This document shows, one piece after another, positions 26,701 through 33,748 of a stretch of DNA of 35,452 nt. This DNA is from Planctomycetaceae bacterium UBA6172 (GTDB lineage Bacteria; Planctomycetota; Planctomycetia; Pirellulales; Pirellulaceae), in NCBI GenBank assembly GCA_002422955.1, contig DITY01000059.1:1-35452 (forward strand). Direction: 5' to 3'. The position numbers were made by a program, and so were the translations under genes. Within the stretch, counting starts at the first letter, position 1, and each line of letters begins with the position of its first letter. The notes under the pieces were generated by a model. It did no database searches. It was not told where the DNA came from and was given only the letters and a program-made list of their open reading frames with translations.

Positions 26701-27470
26701 AGCGGGATCGCCCGCCCCAAAGGCCCCAAATAGCCGGAGACTTCCTTCATCACCGCCTCGACCGGACGGGTGCCCAGCGGAAACTTCACCCGCACCAACT
26801 CGAACCGCCCCCGCGAGGGCAGGGCCTCGAGCGTCGTCTCGGGGATCAATTCGATCGGAATCGAGTCACTGATCTGCATCAGGGTCAGCAACTTCTCGCG
26901 ACGGATCAGGGTGAAACCGCGTGTCAGCAGCACGCTGTTGAGCAAATCGATCGCTTCGCTAGGCGTGTACTGACGATTGTCGTGATAGGTGAACGTTCCC
27001 GGCGGCGAGCGGTCCATCACCAACGTCAACCCTTCCTGGGCCGCGAACCACTGCAACACATCCGCCCAAGGTTGCTCGCGGAAGCGAAACTCGAGCGAGT
27101 CCGAAGGCGGGGTCGTTTCCCAGGCCTGCCACTGCGGCTCGGTGAGCGTCTGGCGAAGCTTGGCTTCGAGTTCCTTCACCTGGGCCTCGCCCGCCACTTT
27201 GTCCTCGGCCAAACGAGCCTCCGTCCGCTGCTGCAACAACCGCTGCACCGCAGCCCGCTGCGCGTCGTCCAGTCCTAAACGCTCGGCCACCTCGGGGTGC
27301 GCTAGACGGTTCCAATCGCCCGGCCCCTGCGCGGCCGCGGGGAATGCCAGTCCGAACGCGACCAACACGATGCAGATCGATCTCCCGTGACCACGACCGA
27401 TTCGGTCGCGAACAAATCGGAGGCCGAGCCGCGTACTCAGGGGGCGGGACACACACATGGGGCGGGACAT
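20739..27470 (-). CDS. Giant exported protein built of about 27 secretin N-domain-like modules
   Basis: This protein has about 2,243 residues. It has a signal peptide (hydrophobic part about 31-48, ending PAAAQ), then a helical charged segment (about 55-120). A domain resembling the secretin/TonB short N-terminal domain follows (about 126-198). After that come some 27 modules of 55-75 residues by eye, each reading roughly Y/F-x-L ... A-x-x-L-x-x-L-x-P ... V-x-x-D ... L-x-V-x-A-T ... H-x-x-I-x-x-x-I-x-x-L. This is the pattern of secretin N1/N2 ring-building domains. A Pro/Ala/Glu-rich linker interrupts them near 1830-1960. It ends soon after the last modules; I see no secretin beta-barrel domain. 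It is probably periplasmic and could form a ring or scaffold. The start is uncertain: ATG at 27470 (used), ATG 27458 or TTG 27503, none with a Shine-Dalgarno site. Confidence 0.85.
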   Translation of the reverse strand: MSRPMCVSRPLSTRLGLRFVRDRIGRGHGRSICIVLVAFGLAFPAAAQGPGDWNRLAHPEVAERLGLDDAQRAAVQRLLQQRTEARLAEDKVAGEAQVKELEAKLRQTLTEPQWQAWETTPPSDSLEFRFREQPWADVLQWFAAQEGLTLVMDRSPPGTFTYHDNRQYTPSEAIDLLNSVLLTRGFTLIRREKLLTLMQISDSIPIELIPETTLEALPSRGRFELVRVKFPLGTRPVEAVMKEVSGYLGPLGRAIPLPQSKQLLVVETAGKMEMINVLVNSVPEPAKPPQPPAPPKPPEPVFAAYPLGDLDPTATLAAIKALIGSERILVDGQTRVLHAYVTPEQQFAIQAAIEKMSGSLATRTPDRSVAYDIGDITPEVITTQLQSIAPQAVVSVDEINKKALVTATAADQERISAALESLGGTVASDQLAVETFPVEPGQAVALATALKAMLPRVDLVGNDTLGSVVARGSAADLKLVGEIVRRYRGEDSLGGKSLHTFALIKAADAPWLRLVERVLPTAELWLDDDGKRLVMIGSDQERQRLEANLTGLMTAIVAPADRQLEVYELNPAQLALWTQLQTAVVANLPDVQVIVKPGEAGGLAQVMVWASQPQHAKISQWVEQIRQSTPEPQAVLPRLHELGDRDPKLFGELLADRYPGLRWTADERGLMVWADRLTQEAIATWIQEVQAGLPAEPTRELKTYRVTGMLPTELQTLVTPLLGDSAAGAVTVDSQGGRLVVMATEAAHQRIESLVSQLSAPPPTDQQRVLVAYSLEHADADELKAVITAAVTGATVLADASRRQLIATATLGDHGKIKTILAEVDRPATAAGVKELRTYRTEKVQAATLLPTLQKLMPRMELTVDTTNNQLLASGIAADQRTLQATLERLRSEDPERPRAVKTFTVPAGDLQTLPTILLQLAPEAVISTDVVNRAVIVWGTDEHHQRIGEAITQLSQSAQDRDEVLLFEVPVAQTVAIQTALSTLFTGVRVSADPATGQLTLLVPKALRDQVEAYMRQRLEKVEEPEPRTYRVRNSIRTAFATLLPTAVPRATMPVAGFSRRDGRWRISSAALPEPSVALAQGETVVVVATPTEHLQVAELLKTLDTELGPDQATVARVYTLGEIEPTAFATLLAERRPSARLLSSTDPKRPVVADLEAGHAVIAELVIELETAFGTRVKKELRVHPVRDDLLAQATSGVATVIPEATLLPSAGGGRLSLLATPEDHQKWNAWLEQLQTSIPPPQGKSSRVYQLKDGDPTTAVRLLQSLLPAVVMAADVTARTVAATASDAEHARIQEVITQVDQPASEAKETRVFTLGSGNARELVVAVTQMLPRAGVTAETASNSLIVTATAPELQRITEMIQGLEQAGSGDEVSRTYTLKTASPVYFQIALRELFPRATVAADPVSGSLLIAATEEQHVQIAKMIQDLNDAAKPADGLQVFKLQHSEANQLAVLLQQSFGRRTTAGISADAAANAVLIVGTPEQHELAKKLIEQLDQPSAQQRETRVFPLAAGTARELALAVGQMLPAAKVTPETSSNSLIVSATSADLLKVTEMIEGVAQAGGGEGEVSRTYTLKTGSPVYFQIALRELFPRATVAADPISGSLLIAATEPQHVQIAQMIQDLNESARTAEGLKVFKVQHANPTNIAMALQQSFGRRSTAGVTADEAAGAVFVVGSADQHEIAGELIQQLDQASDGTNPRTLRAFSMAGLSGREVSVSVEQLFTDSRPKVDVQYDLFNEQLIVIGNEAQLTQVEKIVEQFKPPQRSLEVFALRRNEPRAVDDAITTMFSDLPFSLTPSVTVDQDRQQLIIRASAEQLVEIRALLQRLGETTESAPVGPASLRSERLRTIPVGRDAEAILKRLREVWPTVSNNPLQVIGLEPEGEATEIKGVAPRESQPRQAAPPAAGDQGQDGATLGAAAEDGVVLRSASGRESFATPVALVAAQVGPEAESKPTLAESREAAESGVAPVAEPAAATPAASPIVLIPGAENWTIASEDPQALELLSRWIETAGREVGVDAIEVGRNSSIFVLKHANAAELENVLTNLFRRSERNRTSTTENETRIVADPRINALVVRGSQTDRTAIRELLAVLDSPQFIGLFASPPPVYVPVMNTDASRIEQILRSVYAAQLSRGGGRPPITIPSGVSTEIATMLEQINASVSGPLLQLSVDEVSNAIVMRAPPELSKEVRGFIEQVDTQATTSRSRGVRVVPLSQTNAEQIRQLLESVQSDRRGRNRR
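22365..23535 (-). repeat. Tandem 588-bp in-frame duplication inside the giant gene
   Basis: Two adjacent three-module blocks are near copies. Matching landmarks lie 588 bp apart (for example 22641 and 23229, and 22731 and 23319), that is 196 codons; another pair is 585 bp apart, showing a one-codon indel. The middle module of each copy differs at only about five of 57 residues. Block edges are approximate. This points to recent duplication or ongoing gene conversion. Confidence 0.8.
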
Positions 27471-27745
27471 CGGGGTGGGGAAGGAATGCGGGCGAGCAAC
27501 CAACCCCCATTGTAATCGAAAGGGACGCCGACTCGTCTAAATCGCCCGCGGGAAAACCACCTCATCAGGGGGCATCTCCGCCGGCTTCATCGACTAGAAC
27601 AACATTGAGCCGGGAACCGATTCGTCGCCCTCTGAGGTCCCGCCCCGCGGTCATGGGGCCGAGCCAAATGGCGAGCCGGCACCGATTCGGTCATCATGCG
27701 GCACTCACTCGAGACTCTTTTTTTCGCACAGCAGGTCCCCTGCCC
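27471..27745. promoter_or_regulatory. Divergent region between the giant gene and the M48/AIM24 operon
   Basis: This 275-bp stretch should hold promoters for both directions. I found no convincing promoter pair. Two features are visible near the plus-strand gene: a run of seven T (27718-27724) and a 5-bp hairpin (27731-27735/27739-27743) ending two bases before its ATG, where a ribosome-binding site would normally be. Confidence 0.45.
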
Positions 27746-28870
27746 ATGATCGATTCAAACCCCACTTTTCGCGGTGGGCTCTTCCACGCCGATCTGCCCG
27801 ACGGACGATCGGGAGCCAGCATCAAGCTCACTCGAACCGAATTGGTGGCGGAGGCGCTGTGCGAGGGCCAGCCGCAATTCGCGATCCCGCTTAACGAATG
27901 CCAACTCGATTTGGGTGGGGCGAGCGGCAAGATGGTTTTCTGTCGCAACGCCGATCGCAGCCTGACGATTTTCAGTGAGGACCCGAGCTTCGTCGCGGCG
28001 GTCGCCCAATCCGCCTACGGGACGCTGGAAGCCCAGTTTCGATCGCTCCGCGCCCGGCGTCGAGGCGAGGCGAACCGTTTTCGCGTCGGGGTCGTCGCCG
28101 CAACCCTGGCGTTCGCCCTGGTCTGCGTCGGGGTCTACTTCGGGGTCTTGGCCGCCGCACGCACGGCGGTCCGGGCCCTGCCGATCCGCATCGATGAGCA
28201 GATCGGTGAAATGGCGATCCAATCCTTGGTCCCGGAGCCGCGACTGGATGCGGACCATCCGGCCACGCTGCTGGCCCACGAGATCGTCCAACAATTGCAG
28301 CCGCACGCCGCCATCCCGGAGATGAACTTTCGCGTGCTGGTGGTCGCGAGCGACGAGGTGAACGCCTTCGCCCTGCCAGGTGGGCAAATGGTGGTCTACA
28401 CCGGGCTACTGAAGAAAGCCGAGAGTCCGGAACAGATCGCGGGGGTGATCGCGCATGAAATGTCCCACGCCACGTTGCGGCATGGCCTGCAGGGCGTCAG
28501 CCAGTCGCTGGGCATTGTGGCCGCCGTGCAGTTCCTGGTCGGTGACCTGGGGGGACTCGTCTCCATCGGTTCGCAGCTCGCGCAGAAATCGATCCTGACC
28601 AGTTACAGCCGCACGGCGGAAACCGAAGCCGATCTCGAGGGAGCGAGGATGCTCCATGAGGCCGGGATCGATCCGGTCGCGATGGCCGAGTTCTTCGCCC
28701 TGCTCGAAGCGGAAGTCGGCGACATCCCCGACGTGGCGGCTTGGATCAGCACCCACCCACAGCACGCCCAGCGAGTGGAGGACATCCGTCGACTGCTGCA
28801 GGGCCTCCCAAAAAAGCAGTACCGGAGTCTCGATCTGGACCTCAAGGCGACGCAACAGGCTTTACAATGA
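27746..28870 (+). CDS. Membrane-anchored M48-family metalloprotease (Oma1/HtpX-like)
   Basis: This 374-residue zinc protease has a cytoplasmic-looking N-terminal domain (about 1-105), one membrane segment (about 113-138) and a C-terminal M48 peptidase domain. Zinc ligands are visible: H237-E238-M-S-H241 and a downstream E292 in ETEADLEGA. M48 enzymes such as HtpX, BepA/YcaL and mitochondrial Oma1 degrade damaged membrane or envelope proteins. The single-anchor layout is more like Oma1/M48C than HtpX, which has several membrane segments. ATG at 27746 is chosen because the upstream frame is repetitive and unlike protein; no Shine-Dalgarno site is present and a small hairpin occupies that position. 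It is first in an apparent operon with three AIM24 genes, 54 bp before the next start. Confidence 0.88.
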   Translation: MIDSNPTFRGGLFHADLPDGRSGASIKLTRTELVAEALCEGQPQFAIPLNECQLDLGGASGKMVFCRNADRSLTIFSEDPSFVAAVAQSAYGTLEAQFRSLRARRRGEANRFRVGVVAATLAFALVCVGVYFGVLAAARTAVRALPIRIDEQIGEMAIQSLVPEPRLDADHPATLLAHEIVQQLQPHAAIPEMNFRVLVVASDEVNAFALPGGQMVVYTGLLKKAESPEQIAGVIAHEMSHATLRHGLQGVSQSLGIVAAVQFLVGDLGGLVSIGSQLAQKSILTSYSRTAETEADLEGARMLHEAGIDPVAMAEFFALLEAEVGDIPDVAAWISTHPQHAQRVEDIRRLLQGLPKKQYRSLDLDLKATQQALQ

Positions 28871-28924
28871 CGCCCGTCCAGCGGGCGGTTGCCCGCGCCT
28901 CGTCTCGCGCCTCAGGAGTTGTCC

Positions 28925-29581
28925 GTGGAAGTTGACATCCGCAATCGGCCCTCGTTCGCCAACCTCATGGTACAGCTCGAACCGGGAGATCGCATCATCG
29001 CCGAAGCGGGCGCGATGGCCAGCATGAGCTCGAACGTCGAGATCAGCACGCGCTGGAGCGGCGGCATGTCGAAGGCGATCGTGAAACGCGTCTTCGGCAG
29101 CGAATCGCTGTTCGTGAATGAGTTCTCGACGTCCTCCCCCGGTCACGTCGTGCTGACCCAGCCGTTCCCCGGCGACATGGTCTGCACCGAGCTGACAGGC
29201 AACACGCTGTTCCTCCAACCCGGAGCCTTCATCGCTTGCGAGCCCGGCGTGACCCTGGGCCTGGGCTGGGCCGGATTGCGCAGCCTGATCGCCCGGGAAG
29301 GGCTATTCCGCTTGAAAGTTTCCGGCCATGGCCGAGTCTGGTTCGGCGCCTACGGCGCGATCTTCACCCGCGAAGTCCAGGACGAGTACATCGTCGACAC
29401 CGGACACCTGGTCGCTTATGAACCGACGATCGCGATCCGCGTCGGACTGGTCGGCGGGATCTTCTCCAGTTTCTTCAGCGGCGAGGGGGTGATCACTCGC
29501 GTCCAAGGGCAGGGGAAGATCTACATGCAGTCACGTTCCTTCAGCGGCTTGGCCGCTTGGACCAACACGCACCTGTATTGA
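28925..29581 (+). CDS. AIM24 / TIGR00266-family protein, copy 1
   Basis: This 218-residue member of the AIM24 family (TIGR00266, PF01987) has a beta-rich fold related to the TRAP protein and a poorly known biochemical role. Family signatures are visible: AEAGAMASMS near residue 27, YIVDTGHLVAYE near 157, and FFSGEGV near 180. There is no signal peptide or membrane segment, so it should be cytoplasmic or peripheral. The GTG start at 28925 is supported by AGGAG about 7 nt upstream; an upstream in-frame start at 28889 is poorer. It is followed 38 bp later by a second copy. Confidence 0.88.
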   Translation: MEVDIRNRPSFANLMVQLEPGDRIIAEAGAMASMSSNVEISTRWSGGMSKAIVKRVFGSESLFVNEFSTSSPGHVVLTQPFPGDMVCTELTGNTLFLQPGAFIACEPGVTLGLGWAGLRSLIAREGLFRLKVSGHGRVWFGAYGAIFTREVQDEYIVDTGHLVAYEPTIAIRVGLVGGIFSSFFSGEGVITRVQGQGKIYMQSRSFSGLAAWTNTHLY

Positions 29582-29619
29582 TCTCGCACCGCGCCTTTGA
29601 CCGCTTCGAGTTGTCAGTC

Positions 29620-30303
29620 ATGAAACATGAGATGCTTTGTCGCCCTTCGGCGACGGCCGTGCGGTTCGCGCTCGATGCCGGCGAAGGCTTGACCTGTGAA
29701 GTCGGCGCGATGATCGCGATGTCGTCCGCGCTCACGGTCGAAACGACCTCCCGCAGTCGGGGCGGCGGTGGCGGCATGATCAAGGGACTCAAGCGAATGT
29801 TTTCGGGCGAAAACTTCTTCTTGAACCACTTCACGGCCCATCAGCCCAACCAAACGCTCCTCATCGGGCCGACGATGATGGGTGACTGCGTCCATCATCC
29901 GCTGCGCGGCGGGACGTTGGTGGTGCAGGGTTCGAGTTGGCTGGCAGCCACCGACGAGATCGAGATCGACACCACCTGGCAGGGTTTTTCATCGGCCCTG
30001 TTCAGTGGCGAGTCGATGTTCTGGGTCAAATGCTCTGGGGTGGGGGAGTTGTTCCTGAGCAGCTTCGGCGCGATCTACCCGATCCGGGTCGACGGCGAAT
30101 ACACCGTCGATACCGGACACATCGTGGCCTTCGAAGACACCCTCCGTTTCCAGATCGGGAAGGCGAGCCGCAGCCTGATCGGCAGCCTCTTGGGCGGGGA
30201 GGGCTTGGTGTGCAAGTTCCAAGGCCAAGGGCTGCTGTACTGCCAGAGCCACAACCCGCCCAGTTTGGGTCAACTGCTCGGCCCCAAGCTCAAACCGGCC
30301 TAA
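29620..30303 (+). CDS. AIM24 / TIGR00266-family protein, copy 2
   Basis: This 227-residue AIM24-family protein has CEVGAMIAMS near residue 30, a glycine-rich stretch (RGGGGGMIKG, about 48-57) before MFSGENFF, a YTVDTGHIVAFED motif and a GSLLGGEGLVC segment. It differs clearly from copies 1 and 3, so the duplication is old. ATG at 29620 is used; a longer frame starts inside the previous gene. The ribosome-binding site is weak, and short spacing to both neighbours suggests co-translation from one message. Confidence 0.87.
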   Translation: MKHEMLCRPSATAVRFALDAGEGLTCEVGAMIAMSSALTVETTSRSRGGGGGMIKGLKRMFSGENFFLNHFTAHQPNQTLLIGPTMMGDCVHHPLRGGTLVVQGSSWLAATDEIEIDTTWQGFSSALFSGESMFWVKCSGVGELFLSSFGAIYPIRVDGEYTVDTGHIVAFEDTLRFQIGKASRSLIGSLLGGEGLVCKFQGQGLLYCQSHNPPSLGQLLGPKLKPA

Positions 30304-30320
30304 ACGGAGATCTGTCCAAC

Positions 30321-31016
30321 ATGTCCAGCGAATTGCAATTCGAGATCCGCTTGCGTCCCGATTTTTCCCTGTTGGAAGTGAAACTCCGGCCGGGTGAAAC
30401 GGTGTACGCGGAACCGTCGGCCATGGCATCGATGTCCCCCAACCTCACCCTGAAGGTCGGCCTGAAGGGCGGGGCGCTGTCTTCCTTGGGGCGGATGCTC
30501 GGCGGGGAGAGCATGATCGTGAACACGTTCTCCGCCGGCAAAGACCCGGGGGAGGTCGTGTTCGCCCCAGCCCAGCTCGGCGATACGCAGCACCATCGTT
30601 TGACGGGCGGCTCTCTGATGCTGCAACGCGGGGCCTACATGGCCAGCGGCGAGGGGGTCGAGGTCACCGGCAAATGGCAAGGGGCCAAGGGCTTCTTCAG
30701 CGGCGAAGGCCTGGTGCTGCTTAAAGCTACCGGCACGGGAGACATCTTCTTCACTTCCTTCGGGGCCATTTTGGAAATCGACGTCGCCGACGATTACATC
30801 GTTGACACAGGCTTCATCGTCGCCTTCGAGGACACGCTTCAGTATCAGGTTACGGTGGTCCCCGGCCTTCGCGGCGGCGGCTTCAAACGATTGTTCTTCA
30901 GCGGAGAAGGCCTGGTCTGTCGCTTCAGCGGCCAAGGCAAAGTCTGGGTACAGACCCGGCAGGTCAGCCCCTATCTCTCCTGGGTCCACAGCTTCCGGCC
31001 GCAAAAAAGCAGCTAA
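30321..31016 (+). CDS. AIM24 / TIGR00266-family protein, copy 3
   Basis: This 231-residue AIM24-family protein has AEPSAMASMS near residue 31, two FFSGEG motifs (GFFSGEGLVLL and LFFSGEGLVC) and YIVDTGFIVAFED. ATG at 30321 is 17 bp after the stop of copy 2, with GGAGA about 10 nt upstream. It is the last gene of the operon and is convergent with the metal transporter operon, 46 bp away, with no clear terminator hairpin between. Three different paralogues side by side suggest a hetero-oligomer rather than simple gene dosage; that is inference. Confidence 0.88.
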   Translation: MSSELQFEIRLRPDFSLLEVKLRPGETVYAEPSAMASMSPNLTLKVGLKGGALSSLGRMLGGESMIVNTFSAGKDPGEVVFAPAQLGDTQHHRLTGGSLMLQRGAYMASGEGVEVTGKWQGAKGFFSGEGLVLLKATGTGDIFFTSFGAILEIDVADDYIVDTGFIVAFEDTLQYQVTVVPGLRGGGFKRLFFSGEGLVCRFSGQGKVWVQTRQVSPYLSWVHSFRPQKSS

Positions 31017-31062
31017 GCCCAGCGGCAAAGCAACTCGACTAGGGGCAGGACACGACCCAACC

Positions 31063-31977
31063 TCAGGCGCGGGCGGAGAGCGACCGAGCGGATGCCGCCC
31101 GCCGGAACGAGATCAACAACGCGATCACGAAGCCCAAGCCGGAAACGACCGCGATCATGCCGGCCGTCGTGGTGCTGGCAAAACCGAACCATCCCGGCAC
31201 CGTGATCGCCGCCCAATGCCCCAGGACGGCCGCCACAGCGCCCAGCACCGCGCTCAGCATGACCATCGCCGCCAGCGAATCGGTCAACAGCCTGGCCGTC
31301 GCCGGCGGGACCACGAACATCGCGACCACCAAGATATTGCCGACACTTTCGAAACAGGCTACCGCCGTGACCGCGACCAAAATCATCAACAACTGATGCA
31401 GCCACTTGGCCCGAAACCCCAGCGTCTCCGCCAAGCCGGGGTCGAACGAGGTCAGGCTCAACTCCTTGAAGCAGCCGACCACGAACAGCAGGTTCACAAC
31501 CAGCACGACCGACAACGTGATCACGACCCGCGGGACCTCGAAACGGCCGAGCGAAACCATATCCAGCGGCGTCAATTCGATCGCGCCAAACAGCACACAC
31601 CCGGGATCGAGATCGACCCGGTCGGCCGCGCGGACGATCAGCACCAACCCGAGCGCGAACAGCGTCGTGAAGACGACGCCCATCGAGGCCCCCTCATCGA
31701 CCTTCCCCGAATCGCGGATCCACTGCGTCATCACGGCGCACAACACACCCACCAACGCGGCGCCCACGAACATCGGCAAGCTCTGTCGACTGCCGGTCCA
31801 CAAGAAGGCCAGGGCCAACCCCGGCAGGATCGCGTGGCTGATCGCGTCCGCCAGCAAACTCTGCTTGCGAAGCACCAAGAAATTACCGACCAGCGAAGCG
31901 GAGACCGCGCACAGCACCGCCGCGACCGCAATCCAGCCATCCAATTCCCATAACCAATCGGCCGTCGCCAGCATCAT
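31063..31977 (-). CDS. Mn/Zn ABC transporter permease (TroD/MntD-type), second copy
   Basis: This 304-residue integral membrane permease of the cluster 9 (Mn/Zn/Fe) ABC importer family has about eight hydrophobic segments and the conserved cytoplasmic motif RKQSLLADAISHAILPGLALAFL that contacts the ATPase. It forms the channel with the neighbouring permease. The start at 31977 gives an ATGA overlap with the stop of the upstream permease gene and has AAAGGAG about 9 nt upstream. It is the last gene of the operon. Confidence 0.93.
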   Translation of the reverse strand: MMLATADWLWELDGWIAVAAVLCAVSASLVGNFLVLRKQSLLADAISHAILPGLALAFLWTGSRQSLPMFVGAALVGVLCAVMTQWIRDSGKVDEGASMGVVFTTLFALGLVLIVRAADRVDLDPGCVLFGAIELTPLDMVSLGRFEVPRVVITLSVVLVVNLLFVVGCFKELSLTSFDPGLAETLGFRAKWLHQLLMILVAVTAVACFESVGNILVVAMFVVPPATARLLTDSLAAMVMLSAVLGAVAAVLGHWAAITVPGWFGFASTTTAGMIAVVSGLGFVIALLISFRRAASARSLSARA

Positions 31978-32990
31978 GATCCGCCACTCCTTTGCCCGAG
32001 GGGCATATCCGCTTGCGCCGCAAGCGCGACCTCGCGGGTCCGTTCGCGGCGCGCGCGATGCGCTCGCAAACGCCACCACAAACCCCGCTGGCTCCCCAGC
32101 ACCATGCTGAACCCGAAGATCGCCGCGGCGACCAGCACGATCGTCGCCCCCGATGGCAAGTCCTCCGCCGCCGCGCTGAGCAAGGAACCGAACAGACAGC
32201 TGACGCCCCCCAACACGGCAGCAACCACGACCATCACATCGACTCGATGAGTCCAGAATCGGGCGGCCGCCGCGGGGATGACGAGCAACGCGATCATCAG
32301 GATCGCGCCGACAGCCTGCAAACCGGTGACGATGACCAAAACCACCGCAGCCATCATGACGATATCGACCGCCCCGACCGACAGGCCGCTGGTTCGCGCG
32401 AAGCCTTCGTCAAAACAGACCAACGCCCAGGCTTTCATCAGCACACCCACCAAGATCAACGTGGGCACCGCGGCGGCGGCGATCCAACCGGCGTCCCGAA
32501 TCGTGATCGATGCCGTCTTGCCATAAATGAAGGATTCCAACCCGGCCGCGGAACCTCCCGAGGTTTGCTGCACCAGACTGAGGATTACCAAGCCGGCGCC
32601 GAAGAAGACGCTCAGCACAATGCCGAGCGCCGCGTCTTCGGGCAACCGCGTCCGCCACCGAATCAGCAGGATCGCCGCCGCCGCCACCAACCCGCTGATC
32701 ACGGCCCCCCCGATCAAGACCGGCAGCGACTTCTCCGGCAAGCCGAGCGACGGCGCGACCAGGAAGGCCAAACCGATGCCCGGCAACATCGCGTGACTGA
32801 GCGCGTCCCCCATCAAGGCCCGACGCCGCAGCAGCGTGAAGACGCCAATGCCACCCGCGGCCAAACCGAGCAGCGTCGTCGCCAAAACGACGATCCGCGT
32901 GTTGTGGTCCTGCAGACCGAAGGCACGAACCCACGGATTCGCGGCCTGTGCCAACCCCCAGACATTACCGAACGGTAGCCCCTCGATCAT
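31974..32990 (-). CDS. Mn/Zn ABC transporter permease (TroC/MntC-type), first copy
   Basis: This 338-residue permease of the same family has many hydrophobic segments and the paired ATPase-contact motif RRRALMGDALSHAMLPGIGLAFLV near residue 60. Together with the following permease it should make a heterodimeric channel. ATG at 32990 overlaps the stop of the ATPase gene by 4 bp (ATGA); a GTG 12 bp upstream (33002) is an alternative. Its own stop overlaps the next start in the same way, so the proteins are made in matched amounts. Confidence 0.92.
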   Translation of the reverse strand: MIEGLPFGNVWGLAQAANPWVRAFGLQDHNTRIVVLATTLLGLAAGGIGVFTLLRRRALMGDALSHAMLPGIGLAFLVAPSLGLPEKSLPVLIGGAVISGLVAAAAILLIRWRTRLPEDAALGIVLSVFFGAGLVILSLVQQTSGGSAAGLESFIYGKTASITIRDAGWIAAAAVPTLILVGVLMKAWALVCFDEGFARTSGLSVGAVDIVMMAAVVLVIVTGLQAVGAILMIALLVIPAAAARFWTHRVDVMVVVAAVLGGVSCLFGSLLSAAAEDLPSGATIVLVAAAIFGFSMVLGSQRGLWWRLRAHRARRERTREVALAAQADMPLGQRSGGS

Positions 32991-33748
32991 GAGTCGCCCC
33001 ACCCGACCGCCATGGCCGGCCGATCGACATGCACCAACCGCCCACCGTAAGCCCGTCGCAGATTCGGCTCGGTAAACACATCGCCGACCGTGCCGCTGGC
33101 GATCAACCGCCGATTGAGCAGCAGCACGCGGTCAAAGTATTCCCGCACGGTCTGCAAATCATGATGGATCACGATGGCGGTCTTACCCGCCGCCTGGATC
33201 GCACGCAGGATCTCCACCACCGACTGCTCGGTCGACGCATCCACGGCCGAGAATGGCTCATCCATCAAATACAAGTCGGCGTCCTGCACCAACGCCCGCG
33301 CCAAAAAAACCCGCTGCTGCTGGCCACCCGACAACTGGCTGATCTGCCGATCGGCAAACTCCAAGATCCCCATCCGCTCCAAAGCCGCGCGGGCCGCCCT
33401 CAGATGCCGCCGCCGTACCGGCCAAAACCAACCGATTTGGCGATACAGCCCCATCGCGACCACGTCGACGGCTCGGATCGGAAAATCCCAATCCACGCTC
33501 TCCCGCTGCGGCACGTAGGCGACCCGGTGACGCATGTCGCGATGAGCCGCGCCGAAAAATCGCACCTCGCCCGAGTCGATCGGGACCAGGCCTAAACAAG
33601 CTTTCAAGAGCGTGCTCTTGCCAGCCCCGTTAGGACCGATGATGCCGACCAACGAGCCGGTGGGGACCCCGAACGAGAGATCCTGCAATACCGGCTCGCT
33701 CTGATAAGCAACGGTCAAGTCCTCGACGGATAACGCTAAATCGCTCAA
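32987..33748 (-). CDS. Mn/Zn ABC transporter ATPase (TroB/MntB-type)
   Basis: This 253-residue nucleotide-binding subunit powers the importer. It has Walker A GPNGAGKST (38-46), Q-loop Q81 in AYVPQRESVDWDFP, signature LSGGQ (139-143), Walker B with D163-E164, and the switch histidine H196. The Q-loop neighbourhood (VPQRESVDWDFPI) is typical of manganese/zinc family ATPases. The start is a TTG at 33748 that overlaps the stop of the binding-protein gene (TTGA), with GGAGGGGGAG just upstream; no ATG is available near. Confidence 0.93.
   Translation of the reverse strand: MSDLALSVEDLTVAYQSEPVLQDLSFGVPTGSLVGIIGPNGAGKSTLLKACLGLVPIDSGEVRFFGAAHRDMRHRVAYVPQRESVDWDFPIRAVDVVAMGLYRQIGWFWPVRRRHLRAARAALERMGILEFADRQISQLSGGQQQRVFLARALVQDADLYLMDEPFSAVDASTEQSVVEILRAIQAAGKTAIVIHHDLQTVREYFDRVLLLNRRLIASGTVGDVFTEPNLRRAYGGRLVHVDRPAMAVGWGDS

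Noticed and set aside
30802..32978. Plus-strand open frames of 383 and 328 codons over the permease genes
   Set aside because: Strongly Gln/Arg/His/Asp-rich translations typical of the antisense of membrane-protein genes; the minus strand encodes clear permeases with conserved motifs.
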